DNA of 64,000 nt from Heterobilharzia americana (Eukaryota > Platyhelminthes > Trematoda > Strigeidida > Schistosomatidae): contig OX104128.1 in assembly GCA_944470555.2 (NCBI GenBank), positions 124,001 to 188,000 of the forward strand, given 5' to 3'. The translations under genes and the position numbers were made by a program. The notes beneath the pieces were generated by a model, which saw nothing but the letters and a program-made list of their open reading frames with translations, was not told the DNA's origin and searched no databases. Every line of letters starts with the position of its first letter. Position 1 is the stretch's first letter. Positions 35,461-49,100 of this stretch are shown piece after piece.

Positions 35461-37619
35461 GTGAGCTTAAAATATGTAAAATTTAATTCATGCTTAATTG
35501 ATAACGCTTGTATGAATGTTTTGAAGGGATGATATGCAAACATGTTAAGATATACAACTAGTCGTACTGACTGGTTAAACGCCATAAATATCCATCTACA
35601 TGTGTTATCAGCAAAAAGTAGAGTAATCATAGCGTAATATAGTCACTCTACCTCTTGTTAACGCATAAATAAGATGATAAATATTATACTTTGTTGCATT
35701 TTTGGCAGTTGAGTATAAAACAGTTGATGGTTAACCAATAAGTTTTTCTAAATGTAAAGTTTAGGTTAGACCGTTGCAGTGATGAGGTGAGCACCTGACC
35801 TTTGCATTTCCTCAAATGTTTTGGTAACAGTCTTGTGCATAGCTGACGAGTATGCAGTTAGATATATTGGATATGTGAATTCTAAAATCTCATTCGTGCT
35901 ACTTGGAAATGCTTTACTTATTATGAGATATCAGCTAAATTTAAGTAGACAGTTCATACACGTACCTTCTGATCTGACTACATAGCTGAAGGCTAAACCT
36001 CAATATTTACAGATAACGTAATTTTCAAGCAATATGAGATAATACCATGATGATACCAAGTTGGGTATATTCAAAGACTCTACTTGTTCGACCACCATCG
36101 TCTCTCCACAGCTTTACATGTATTTGATGGAATTATCATGTAAATGATTCTGAAGTGTGTTGACAAGCATTTAGACATAAATGATATTGTCACTAACTGG
36201 GTGATACCACAGGCTTGGTTGGCCTAAATATATGTTATAAATGTTGTCTCGTAGGGCTCTATACCCCCTACTATTTCCCTACCATGAAACTGGCTGGAAG
36301 AAGTGAAGAGGCGGGCGATATTTCAAGTGCCATCATGGGATAGAAGTCAGCTAAGCTACAGTAGCACTTGTTAGTGTGGCACAACCCTATGGCTGAGGTT
36401 TGAGAGATCATGCGAGTGAAGGAATTGAGATGATATCGAATATTCTTCAATATCAAAGCCAGCGGCTATCATATTGTAGGTTTTTAGTCATGTATTTGAA
36501 GAACGCAACACTAAGGTAATGAAAGCTCTCTCTGAACGTAACTTGATGAACTAACTATCTATGTACTCTCCTTCTTCTGCTACTTTCCTTATTTGTTGTG
36601 TTTTACCTTTTAGTTACGTTGTGTAGCATGTTTCTTGGTTCTAATGTTGCACCCACTTTGTATGTAACATAAATAAATTATATGCGTATCGAAGGTTAAC
36701 TAGTTTAGTCTTCATGGAATGGTATAATTGGTTGTTTTTGCAAGAAATACTTTTTAGGTTTGAGGTACAAAGTAATGTGTGAAAATAATTCATATTACTC
36801 ACATATTTGAGTGACATATCAGCTCATAGAGATTGCAAATAACAAAAAGTATGTATGGTGCAAAAAAACTGATCAGTTTTTCTAAACCATTGAATTGAAA
36901 TTGTTGTAAAGTATTCCACTACTAACATACGAAAGCATACGAAAGTGACAGTAATAATAAATATTATTGATAATTATAGTCGCTCTATTCTAGAAAACAT
37001 ATGATACTATGCAGAATTCTCAGTATTCAGTATTCCAGAAAATTCATTCCTTGTAGAATATTTTTAAACGAAATAATTATTGGACATTAGCTTCCTGTCT
37101 GGATTGGTGAGTAAATAGAAAATAGAGTGAAATGTTTGGTGGTAGTAGTTTATTCAGCCAGTAAAACAATCTGCAGTTCGACATTGATATCTTAGGAATA
37201 ACAGTCTGTTGCCTTTTCGTGTATTTATACGTTCATTTCTTACTGGCGTAACCTTTTACCATTGTTTTGATGATAGCTTGAAAAACTACAGTTTAAAAAC
37301 ATTCTAAAAACTTGAGAGACTCCATGAAACATTTAAAAGACTTAATTAGACGATTAAAAATATTGAAAGGGTAGAATTTGATAAAATATATATTCGATGA
37401 AAAACTTTTTATAGCCCAATGCTTAAGTCGGCCGCTAGAAGTGGTGAAGCATAGAAAATATTCCTTTTCGCCTACCAAAACATTTTTTAAAGCTACTGAA
37501 TACTTATGGTAAAACTAAAAAGCTTATCATTATGTTTGTTTAGGAGGATAGTATTAAGTCATCTCAAAGAATTTCCACATTCCTATGGTAAAATATTTCT
37601 GGGAACAAGTAAACAGATA

Positions 37620-38060
37620 CTTATGAAGAAATTTGTAGTAACACATGAGAAACAAAATGATAACGGTAATAATTATACAAATAATAGTGACAAGAAGAGT
37701 AGAAATAGGTTCAAAGCCTCTATTATGCTACCATATAATGAAGGAACATCAGAAACTTTATTTGGGATTCTCAACAAGGCTAAGATTAAGGTAGCATTTG
37801 AACTCATAAACTCACTCAGAGATAAGTTTTGTCGGCTTAAAGAGCCAATAGACCTACATGGGTAAAGTAATCTAATCTATCAAATTCCATGCAATGAATG
37901 TGAGGTCAAGTCATAGAACAAACTAACCGATAGGGGTCATTTAGATTAGCAGAACATGGGAATCTAACCAAATGAAGAATGGTAGACCTCAACAAGATCA
38001 ATAATCTAGAAAATAATTTGGCTATTGCATTGTAGGCAATAACATACAACCACAAAATGT
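37620..38060 (+). mobile_element. Penelope-like element relic (GIY-YIG region)
   Basis: A frame ending at 37865 contains 'LPYNEGTSETLFGILNKAKI' and 'LRDKFCRLKEPIDLHG'. It is followed after a stop by 'LIYQIPCNECEVK' and, in other frames, 'MKNGRPQQD'. This order (PYxxGTSE...L...KxP...YxIPCxxC...KNGRP) is the connector plus endonuclease of a Penelope-like element, distinct from the one at 24 kb. It is broken by stops, in intron 1 of the PDZ gene. Confidence 0.65.
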
Positions 38061-38354
38061 AAAGGAATAAAACCACTGTTCCCAAGTTCAATGTAATAGG
38101 ATGCAGAGAAAGGTTGATTGCTGAATCTTTGTTCATAGAATCAACACCAAACACAGGTAATAGGAATGATGTGATACCCTCACCAAAGATATGGAAAGTT
38201 TTACCACCAAACAAAACAAAGAAAATCAGGTGACTGGACTATAAAAATCAGATGTTCAAAATCGTGTGATTACATTTATATGCCTATGAACAATAATTTT
38301 TCCTCAATAATCTATCACAAAGTAAACAATATAATATTACCCACTATATAGAGC

Positions 38355-40303
38355 AAACAAGGATGGTGAAGCAGAAGATAAACCAGTGCTAGGACGCACA
38401 ACGAGAAGAGGAACTGAGTACAATGTATAAAACACTGGACAAAGAAGCGAAGCAGAGTGCGCGGAAAGACAAAAGACACTTCTATGACACACTCGCAAGT
38501 GAAGCAGAACAGACTGAGGGAAGGAGAGAACATAAAACATCGTAGCAAATAACCAGGCTACTTTCTACCTAGGAAGATATCAACACCGATGAAATCAAAC
38601 AAGATGACGAAGGAAATCTAAATGCCAAAGAAGAGAAACAAAAAAAAAACGATGTGCCGACCACTTCGAAAAGCTCTTGAATCGACCACCACCTGCGCTT
38701 CGTCCAGAAATACCACCAGCAGCCCAGCCACAGAACTACAAGTGAACACAAGCCCAACGACGAAAGTCAAAGTCCTGAATTTCATTAAGCTAATGAAATT
38801 CAGGAAAGCAGCAGGACCAGATGGAATCCCGCCAGAAACACTGAGAGCAGACGCAGAGACAACAGCGGACATGCTCGCACCACTATTGCAAAAGGTCTAG
38901 AAGGAAGGAAGGAAAGGTACCTGCCTGTCGATTGGAAGAACGGCTACCTCGTCAAAATCCCGAAGAAGATCGACCCAAGTGTTTGCAAGAACTCGTGAGG
39001 AATCATGCTCCTGTTCCTGTCCACCTCAAGCAAAATGTTAGGCCGCATCATCCTGGAGAGACTAAAGGATGCTCTGGATTTAAAACTATGACCGGAACAG
39101 ACTGGCTGGATTCAGGAAGTACAAATCATGTAGGGATCAAATTGCAACGCAGCGCTACGCACCATCATAGAAGAGAGCATAGAATGGCAGTCAGCTCTCT
39201 ACCTGAACTTCATCGACTTTGAGAAGGCCTTCGACAGTGTAGACCCAGAAGTAATTTGGCAGCCAGATGCTTCAACACTACAGAATACCGCAAACCTCTA
39301 TCAATCTCATTCAACAACTATATGAAGACGTCACATGCCAAGTAATTAACAGTGGGAAGCTCAGTGATGCCTTCGAAGTGAAGACAGGGGACAGGAGTAA
39401 GACAAGGCTGTCTACTATCATCCATGATCTTCATGATTGTGGTCGACTGGATCATGCGGCAAACAGTGAGGAGCGAGAAGAGGGGGATACACTGAACCGG
39501 AGAAAAGATCCTAGAAGATTTAGATTTCGCTGATAACTTATTTCTAATGTCACACAAACTCTCAGATCTACAGGCGAAAACTAACAAGTTGATAGAAGAG
39601 ATAGGGCAGAGCAGCAAAGACGGGAGTTCAAGTGAACGTGAAGAAGACGGAGGTGATAAAGACACCCAACCAACGCCACCATCAACAACAACAAGCTCCA
39701 ATCACCATCAACGGGAGAAACTGAAAGGAAGTAGCCTCTTTCACCTATCTAGGCAGCATCGTTTCAACGACAGGTGGCACAGGCACGGATGAGGACATCA
39801 AAGCCAGCCAGGATCGGAAAGACAGCAAGACAGGCGTTCATTAATCTGAAACCAGTGTGGAGATCTTCTGCACTCAGCATAAAGCGTGAACGAGATCTGC
39901 ATTCTCAACACCAACGTCAATTTAGTGCTTCTATGTGATGTTTCAGAGACTCGATGCGTTACGAAAGGCATTTCCAACAAACTACAGATATTCATCAACA
40001 ACTGCCTACGCCGGCTCCTTATTGAAGCTCAGATGGCCAGAATAATGAGAATCAGCAACAAGGAACTCTGGCTGGTGACGAACCAACGAAGCAAGAACCT
40101 ATCACTCAACAAATATGCAGAAGGAAGTGGAGATGGATTGGATTGGGCATGCACTGAGAATGCCATTCGGGGAAGTTACGTGCCAGGCGAGGCACTCGAG
40201 TGGAAGCTAGGTGGGAAACGACTAGTTGGGCGTCAAGACGAGAGTGACATGGAGGAGATTGTGCGAGGAAGAAATGAGAGCTTCTGGGTTGTGGTAGAAC
40301 CAG
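38355..40303 (+). mobile_element. RTE (SR2-like) copy, RT region, dead
   Basis: It begins in the RT linker (collinear with 18860 onward). 'KFRKAAGPDGIPPETLRADA' lies at 38805-38860, then 'LYLNFIDFEKAFDSVDPEV' (RT motif A, here in a shifted frame near 39200-39250), 'QLYEDVTCQVINSGKLSDAF' and the degraded catalytic site near 39525. The C-terminal part (39886-40260) is almost identical to 16930-17300. It lacks both the AP-endonuclease and the true 3' end: at about 40304 it is interrupted by another RTE 5' leader. Intronic to the PDZ gene. Confidence 0.8.
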
Positions 40304-40548
40304 GTTCAAGAGATTGGCATAGTGCTAGCCACCTTACCTGGTATAACCAATGGAAGTGCTATCCAATTTTCAAGTCACAGACGAAATATAAGCAATGGAA
40401 ACAAAGTATTCCTCGCTGGAATCGAGGGACGAAATCACGCCGGTTGGTGAAATTTGGCCTTCGGGAAGCCAATTGAGCGATATGTCTTCTCTCGATGAAT
40501 ACGAAAGTAAACATGGAGACATGGAATGTCTGCACTATGTTTGAATGA
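40304..40548 (+). mobile_element. RTE 5' leader and first endonuclease codons
   Basis: Matches the element start seen (inverted) at 12045-12298 and 62800-63060. It comprises the leader, 'cctcgctggaatcgagggac', 'cggttggtgaa', 'gccaattgagcgatatgtct', then 'ggagacatggaatgtctgca', which encodes the TWNV start of the AP-endonuclease. It ends abruptly at about 40548 and continues as a different RT. Confidence 0.65.
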
Positions 40549-41370
40549 GGTAAAGATTTTGGTAATTCAACTTTCCTAGAAGTTTTGAAAGCAGTTCCAA
40601 ACCCGGCACGAAGCAAAGTTGCAGAAGCTGATGGTTTGCTACCAGAAGTTTTTAAGAAAAGAGTGAAAAACTACTGATTGGGGTAACAGGGGTACAGAGT
40701 ACTATTGAGGAATCAGAAGTACTCCAATGAGACTGGTCTAAATAATTAATTATTCAGGCGTACAAAAAGGGAGAGACGTCTTATTTTGGTAACCGTAGGG
40801 GAATCATTTTGACTAACGTCTTGCTGAATATTGTAAGATCCATAGTTATATGATCCGTAATTAGAGCTCGATAACAGCAAACTTGAAAAAACTTAGCAGG
40901 TTTCAGACCTGAACGAGTAAGCACCAACCAGGTCTTCACTCTTCGACAGGTTCTGAAACGCAGGCATACTTGCCAGCGGCAAACAGTTGCCATATTTCTC
41001 GATCTCAAGCCGAAATTTGATTCTGTCAACCCTGAAGTGTTATAGCAGGATATGACTGTGAAGGGAGTATCGAGGAAGTATATAGCCGTAATCAAAGCTC
41101 TCTACTCCAACTCAAGCAGCTATGTAAGGGCTTATGGACAGTTGCTCTCGGAATTGACTAGAAATAGAAGTATCTGACAGGAATGCTCACTGTCGCCGTT
41201 CCTATTTAATTTCAACTCACTGGGATTCTTCTACTCTTTGGAGGGCATCTGGTTGACTTGGAGCATGTAGAAGACATTGTTCTGCCAGGTCAAGACGCGG
41301 ACACAATGCAGGATCTTCTAAATAACTTGACCAGAAATTTGAGTGTTCGGCAATGGGCATAGTTGCACAA
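40549..41370 (+). mobile_element. non-LTR RT relic, palm region (probably family B)
   Basis: Across several frames one can read 'EADGLLPEVFKK', 'YKKGE', 'RGIILTNVLLNIV', 'LAGFRPERVSTNQVFTLRQV', 'AIFLDLKPKFDSVNPEVL' (motif A, Asp present), 'LSPFLFNF' (motif B region) and 'VEDIVL' where YADDIVL is expected. This gives the RT motifs in order with many lesions. Assignment to family B is inference: the known family B copies here lack this region. Confidence 0.7.
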
Positions 41371-41540
41371 GGAGTGGCTATCGCAACTCAATAGCTTAGC
41401 GGATGACCCTCCGGCGTTTAAGGCGATGAGTAGTGGACTGAAGTCTTTATGGGAACTCCATCACTAGAAGTCAAGTACATCTAGTTGAACAGTCCCGAAT
41501 AGAATGAAACGTGTGTTCTCGAATCCACTCCAAGCCACTT
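41371..41540 (+). mobile_element. Smalpha-like SINE copy D
   Basis: Head GGAGTGGCTATCGCAACTCA with box A/B remnants, then 'catcactagaagtcaagtacatctag', a ruined core (TTGAACA at 41485-41491 in place of CTGANGA), 'tgaaacgtgtgttctcgaatccactccaagccac'-type end. The ribozyme core is destroyed. Confidence 0.65.
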
Positions 41541-44500
41541 TTCTTTTTTAATATTATTGTTAAATGTTATTAGTTATTAAGTGGCTGGTTAAGGATGTGG
41601 TGTATAAGTAATCCATATGGACTATATGAAACAGAGATGATTCATCTTGCCTGCACACTCTCGAATATCTCCCCTCAGTTTAAAGTGAATCTCCTATGTC
41701 TAGATAGTTAACTCTGTTGTATAGAAATATCAGCTGAATTGTCGATTTCACAATTCTTTCAAATAGATTTTGATGTCTCTCAACTAACATTCAGAATACT
41801 TCATTTCTATGCGCTTGAATATTTCAAAGAAAATACAGTGTAACTTCATGATCTATGATGAGCACATTTTCCGTCGCCTTATCTCTTACTCATAGTTTAG
41901 ATGTTTGGATTTTGTTTTGAGCAGTCAAACCCAAAATGGAAGAAACGTGAACAGGTAATATTCATCACTGAGTGTGCCCTATCACTCTGATTGTTAACCT
42001 AATAAGTGCAGAACAGAATACATTCAATTCCACATGCAACACGTAGAGCGAGAAATTACTGCTTACCACACTTACACTCATATATTACTGTAGAGCTTGC
42101 TTTTAGCTCAGGTCACAGATCACATTCTACTTTGGACAACATTTCTATAATCCACCGGTTGCGTATAATTGATGATGATAGTTTCCATTGCAACTGTGTT
42201 AGACATTACTTCAGCAATGCTGGAAAAACTGATAATCTACACTAAGATTGAAGTAGGTTCCTTTTGACAGATGATGACATAAGTCTCTTGACAGGATGAA
42301 AGGATTTCTTCGAATAAGGTTACGGAGAATTTCAACGATGTGAAAACAATTTATTCACAAAAAGCGATGAACTGTAAGAAGCTGTTCTAAGGGGAACAAT
42401 GGAATAACCCTTAGTTCTGTTGCATTCCGACACAGTGTATACAAACAAAGTTTTCACAATCAGTTCAGTCATTATTTTCATCGGAGCTTCACACAGAGAT
42501 AACACTACCTGACAGCATTCATTTTGTCTGTTTTCACTATTTTAGGTCAAAGGTTCTTTCTTGTGTTAGTCGTTGAAACCATTCCAATGTCGAGAAAGTA
42601 GGATGAAACAACATTAGACCAAATAGAAGACATAATAAACTGCTTGCTATCACATCGTATCTTCTCTTTTGTTCATAAATCGTCTGTGGGAAGTTTCCCC
42701 ATTTCATTTTTAGGTATTTGCGCCAATAGATGCACATATAAAGACATTTTCAGAAACTGGAATGTCATCTATAATTAAATACAGTTGTTTTGTCACAAAA
42801 ACTATTTGAAACTTCTTTGAAGACGACAATAACAGCGAGGTTTCACTGCACTTTTCTTCCTACCTGAAGCTAGATTTTGACCATAATGTAACTAACAATA
42901 ACATTTTAACGTGTGATTGATTACGGTCAAGCAGTTGTTAAAATGAAAAGAAAAGAAAAAGAATGGTACAAGGGATGGGAGAGACAGGAAAGATATAGAA
43001 AGAGGAGTTATAACATTTATTCTTCTTCTGCTTTTTACAAAGTTAACCTTTCATCAGTAAATCCGCTTAGGAAGTTTAACGAACCAACTTTTTTCAAGTA
43101 AGGAAGCGAAAATGTGTCTATTTATGACTCTCTTGTCCTCTCTTTCGGGTATTTCCTTATCGTTGTTTTACCTACTCTATCCCATGATCTATTACCTACA
43201 ATTATCATGTTATAAAAATAAATTGTCATCCATGTAACATCAGCCAAGGTGTTGTATGTACACAAGTGTGTATCTTTGTGTAAGTGCATTTATCACTGGC
43301 CTGTTGAAATCGGAGGTATTTGTTGATTAGTTTATACCTTTTGTCATTTGACTTTTCATTAAAAGTACACCTTTTAGCCTACACTTTATATTATAGCCAC
43401 TAAAATAGATAAATTTCCAGGTATGTTGTTTCTCAAAAATCGATGTCATTTAAACAAGCGATTCAAACAAGTCTAACAATATTAGAAAATAATTTCATTT
43501 TCTGTACGACTACAAACCACAGTGATCTGGCTCAGAATCCTAAAACTTCGAGGTATACTGCTTCACCCTTTGACATGTTGGTTTCACTTCCCATTGATTG
43601 ACAAAATGGAATTGTGGCTTTGAAGTCAATCACTGTGCTGTGTTCAGTAATGATTGCTTAAAATAAGTGAAGTGAAACACTTCTGCAGTATCCCTTGGTT
43701 TTCGTTTTTGTTCGACTGGACAGTTCACGATGAAACTAGAACATACACACACTACGAAGCTGAAGTGACAATTGACATGCTTGATAAATAAAGCATCTAT
43801 GCAGTAGTTTCAGAATCCTTGTTGAGGCACTAAACTAAAGGTATTTAGATAAAAGTCACTCTTTCACTGATATCATCCTCAGATTTCACAATCACAGATA
43901 AATAACACACTTCCTTGGTAGAGAAAAACAAAGATTTTTCAAAATATCTTCTCGAATTTCAATTTTGGTTACAGGTAAGGGGGTCATAGTAATATTGTAT
44001 AATGTGTAGTGATCGATAAAGGACTGGCAACACCAAGGTAGTATCAATTTACTAAGCTGAATGATTCAGTATGGTTAAGGGGATTGATGAATGCGTATTC
44101 AAAACTGTGATGTTGGAAGAGTGCGGTACACAAGATGTAACCAGACTGAAGAGAATATTTTGACATTTGAGTTTAAGCTTCAAATCAAATGACTGCACAA
44201 ACTTTTCATGTACCCAGGGTTTGGAATTGCAAATGCAAATTACAATAGTATCCACAGTTTGAAGAAGTTATACCCATGTTTTGCTTTTCAATAGGCTATC
44301 ATAAAATTTGTACATCATTTCCATAGGTAATTAGAAGGTCTTTCTCTTGGATATGCATTTAAAAGAAAATATTGACTTGGATCAAAATAACTTTCTCAAC
44401 AGGAGCATGTGAACTGATAAAAACGCCTTCAGATGACCAGGAGCAGTAGGTTGTCTCTCACACATAATCGGAGCACTAACCGGTTGTAGAAAATCACTCA

Positions 44501-46022
44501 AAGTTTGGCATAGTGAGGGATATTTTGCCAATAAATCTTTATTGAATCTTGAATTATTTAGAAACCAGAAGAGTGGGATGATTATCTGGTCTTGTTTTAC
44601 AATGAAACACTTAGAATTACTGTATGCAACCAAAACGTTATTGAGAAGATTTGGTTAGTCTTCCAGTTACATAACTACGCATACCAATCAATTCATGACA
44701 TAAAAATGGATCGGATTTCAGTTCTTTTTTTCTAAAGATATGAAAATATGAGTTATTTACGCTTTAGGTAATTCCTCTCATGAATCAGAAAGTGGAATGA
44801 CAAGTGTTTTTTACCGTCACCAAGAATATTTTTTGTGTGCGTATTTCGACTGTCAGAGATGTATGCGAGCGAATATTTCGGGTGAAATAGTCAAAGTTTT
44901 CCATTTGATGGCTAGAAGTCGATTCCATTGTGCTATGCAGCACACATTCTGTTCACTTTTGTATAAACGGGCACTAGTCAAGGGTCTGTTCAACCAGATT
45001 CACAGTACTCTCATATATAATACTTGAGAGAAAGAAGTGCAACACCTCATCAAAGTATTACTAGCCAACAGCTGACCTCTACAATTTATACATCTGAAAA
45101 GAAATACTGAGCAAAGAACAATCATTTGTCCAGTTAGTGGCAAAAATATATGCGTCTGTCAACCTAACGCTTAAGAATGACTCATAATGTCTGACAACTA
45201 AATAAAGACTTCAGACAACCATCTGAATGACAAACATTGCAGAAGAGTTTGACATCCTACATAACATGAAACATGTACATCCTTTTAAATCCTTGTAGTA
45301 TTTAGTGGCGTTGAAACTAGTGGCTTCATTTTTTGATCTGTATGTAAATTTAGTCACACATACCGAAGGAGGACCTACCGATCCATCCAATCACCAGTAA
45401 AGGAGAATATTTCAAAATGTCTGCGACCACAGTTCAAATCGAATGACTCCACTAACACAGGCAATATATATCCAACTTCGCTAGTAGTTAAACTTATTGA
45501 TGAATTTATTCCTGGGGTTTATTTCTACATAATGCTCAAAACCTATCTACAAATCCTACCAAGTTCACCCACAAACGTTTGTTAAACCTTTAGAGGTGAG
45601 AAAGTTTAGACCTCATTTATGGATTAAAAAACAGTTTTTTGTCACATTGTGCTTCCCTTCATAACTCGGCTTCAATATCATAGTTGGTTCACAAGTTTTC
45701 TTTCTATTTCGCCAAACTAACAACTTGACTTTGTGTGATCAAAACACTCAAAGTGAATCGTGCAAACTCAGTACGCAACAGGTAGACTATGTTTTCTTAT
45801 CATTTCCATCACCATCAAATCTCTCTCATGGTAGGTCAATTTTATCAGTATGAGGTTTCACGTGGATTGTTATAGTAGCCTATTTCATTGTGACTTCATT
45901 TCAAATAATCTCCAGCTACCTATCAAATTTACTGCAAATGCCATTATACTACTAGGTAGTAGTACTGAAATAGAAGGGAAATTAACAAATAATTAATGTT
46001 ATCTGTTGGTTTCCATTTCCAG
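41541..46022. other. rest of PDZ gene intron 1
   Basis: AT-rich intron sequence. I find no further element or exon with a usable splice phase. It ends in a pyrimidine tract and acceptor (TTTCCATTTCCAG) directly before 46023. Confidence 0.5.
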
Positions 46023-46174
46023 GTTACCATAAATGGATTGGCTAATCGAGCTGGTGTGGAAGTTGGTGACGTTATAGTTAGCATTTGCAATTCATTAACT
46101 GTTGGTAAGACATATGAACAAGTGAAGGCTGAAATGCTACGCGCCGGCAATGAATTAGACCTCATACTGATTAG
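46023..46174 (+). CDS. PDZ protein exon 2: second half of PDZ
   Basis: Acceptor TTTCCATTTCCAG ends at 46022 and donor GTAAGT starts at 46175. 152 nt in phase 0 encode 'VTINGLANRAGVEVGDVIVS', then 'ICNSLTVGKTYEQVKAEMLR' and 'AGNELDLILIR'. This supplies the beta-strands and the alpha-B helix (TYEQVKAEMLRAG) that form the peptide groove with exon 1. 'GLANRAGVEVGDVI' is the classic PDZ pattern (GxAxxxGxxxGDxI). It ends in phase 2, matching exon 3. Confidence 0.93.
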
Positions 46175-49100
46175 GTAAGTAGTGTACCTATATTTCTATC
46201 CCTGTATAAGTAGCTCTCATTTACTCATATCTCCTCTCTCACAAGCTTTCTATTTCTGTATCATTCAGCAGCAAAGTCACTTAAGGTAATGCATCTATGT
46301 ATGTAGACCTTACCTGATGTGTATGTCAAACTACCTAAGTGTCAAGTAAGAAACTCACATACTCGTAAAGAATCCATGGCTAAAGGATGGAAATCTAATT
46401 AACCCAAATAAACATAGAGAGCCTACTGTTTCAAAATGCTAAATGGTTAAAAAGATGCCCACATGCAATTTCATGTACTATTACCATAATTAGTACTCAA
46501 CTGCAGAAATTTCGACTAATTTTTCGACAGAATGTAGAGCTGACTGATAAAACCTGGATACAACTAGACGGCGAAAATGCAAATCAGGCAAAAAGATTCC
46601 CGGAACCTTGAAATTCAGGTAGATCACTAATCAGTTCTGGTTTCACTACGATCTCAGTGTAATAATGAATGGAAAGCATGCAAAAACTGTAACGTTGGAG
46701 ATCAGTTTGACAAAACAGCTGATCAAAGTTTCAGTACTGGCAATAACAACAGGACTAAGGAAACAGTAGATTGCACTTATGGTCGTAGGGATAATATACT
46801 AAGTTTCCCATACAAAAAGTTTCGTAGCTAAGTCGTTTCCAATGCTGTCATCTCGAATGACAGAGAGAGTCAGCTAACAATGTTCGACACCTTCTAGACG
46901 AAAATCTTCCGATTCGTAGACATCCGTGAAACTGTCTACCTAGCGAAACTCTTTGAAGTCAGTTAGCGGTATGCATTTTTCTCCCTCTGGGCGAATAATG
47001 CTAAGTTTATCATTGGGAATTAGTGTAAACGCATACTGAATCTCAGTGGTGTTACATTCGTCCAAGAGGACGACCATCTTAGTTACAGAAGCCATCATTC
47101 TTTTTCAGACATCATTATTAGCAGGAACACGACAAGATGAAAATCATCCTGTTTATCTACTAACTTTCCACAATCCCTTCAGTATATCATCCGACAAGTG
47201 GATCGACTGGACAGCTGCACTTTTTTATGTGTTGTGTAAATGTGTGTATATGTAACAAGCATACCAACGGTGTCTCATATCCTTTCCTATATTCGTAATG
47301 ATAATGATTACAATACAATTTCCAAATTATTTCACCCATATTTAAATAAGCATATATCAGTTTATTGCAATGACCAAATGTTTGTCCTCATTTATGATGC
47401 CAAAAGTTATACAGTTTTTCTTCATCATAGCCTACTTATAAGTGATGCCATCTGACATGTGATTCACGTGTTGTTTCATGGTGTTGAAACACATAATTAG
47501 TTATGCAATTAACTTCATGGAATAATAAATAATTCGAGAGCTTATTACTTCAATGTAGGATAATCCATGTGATGTACATACTTGTCTAGGCAGGAAGATT
47601 TAAGAGTAAGTAGACTGCTGATTTGCTTGTTGAACGGAAGCAGGAGAATAAAGTTTCGGTATTCGAACAATGATGCGGATAATAAGTACATTTTCTTTGT
47701 TGGCGCACTGTTCCTAACTTGCTTGAAGAATATATGTACATCTATTCTCAAATTATCGATTACATTAGCAGGAAAAGCAAAAATGCGTCTCACCAAGATA
47801 GGACTGTACTTCAGAATGCATAAAGTGAAGCATGAATTCATTCCTGAAAAGTGCAAAACATGAAACACTTGAGGTTAGATAAAATGTGTAGTCATCTACT
47901 CTCATCCTATCAGTCAGGTTATATTATAGAGACATTTTGTGCAAAAGAAGAAATACAAACAAAACTGAAATGAAGTTGAAAACCATCTATATTTCAGTGC
48001 ATAATCAATGACTTTATGCTGTTAGTTATGCCACAGAACGTTAGTTTAGTCAAAAGAAAGCTGAGGATTTCCATATTTGTTAGTCTGGTTTTAACAGCAT
48101 ACATATTCGAAAGAAGACTCGAATACATGGGAAAAAAGTCACTGTAATGGCGTGATTTATGTAACAGAAGGAATTCAGAAACATTTAAAGACATTACCCA
48201 CATTTAAAGAAGATTGTCGTTCCATAACCATAGGATTTAGATGACAGTTGTTCATCAGACACCCAACGAATTTGCCTTAGTGAAAAAAATACATGAACTT
48301 CTGTGAATCCAATGAAAACTAACGTCTCATCACATACTTGAATTCCTTTCAGCAGCTTATCGAAATTTTATTTCATAGAGTTGCACAAGTATGATTTCAT
48401 GCGGAAAATCAATAAACCATCACAATACATGACTAAGCAGTATGCTATAGACTTCATCAAGCAAGACAACTCAGACAAATATGTTCACAATGTACTGACC
48501 AAAATCAGATGCCTATCGGAGACAGCAGAAATTATATTTGATCTCATAACAATGGACACATTCACAGTATCAGTTGCGGAACACAACAACCAAACAAAGA
48601 TACAGTGCAAGTTAGTATTACTTCCAAACTGCCAACCACTCAAATTCCAATTCATCTACAGCATGCACATCATAAACTGAAATAGTGACCACATTCGAAC
48701 CTCTAAGTGATCTCATACACTCTGCTTAGTCAAGAGATTTCAAATAGTTAACTATCAGCAGTGACATGAAAATGAATTCCCTGATTAATTCACACCAGCT
48801 TGAATCAACCCGCTGACAAAGATACAACAATTGGTTGTATACTGAAATAGACAAGCCTCATACGAAACCATATAGCTCATGTCAGTTTGTCAAAGTAGAG
48901 ACTTGATAGGCGAAATCGATGTTGAATGTTTGGACACAGTTGGAAGGCAACGGGTTTCCTCTCCAGTGTACATTCAAAGTACCTAACCCAGTCCTACACA
49001 AGGTCGAATGAAACCACTAGAAATCCAGTTAATCCAACTCATGTATGCCATCAACTGCAACGATGATCTCTAGTAAACCACATCCCAATCTTATTTGGTT

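Noticed and set aside
47545..47868. Overlapping ORFs on both strands
   Set aside because: Both open by chance; no domain, no conserved motif and no splice sites of suitable phase.
48381..48680. 99-codon plus-strand ORF in PDZ intron 2
   Set aside because: No recognisable domain; no acceptor or donor of matching phase; likely chance in AT-rich DNA.
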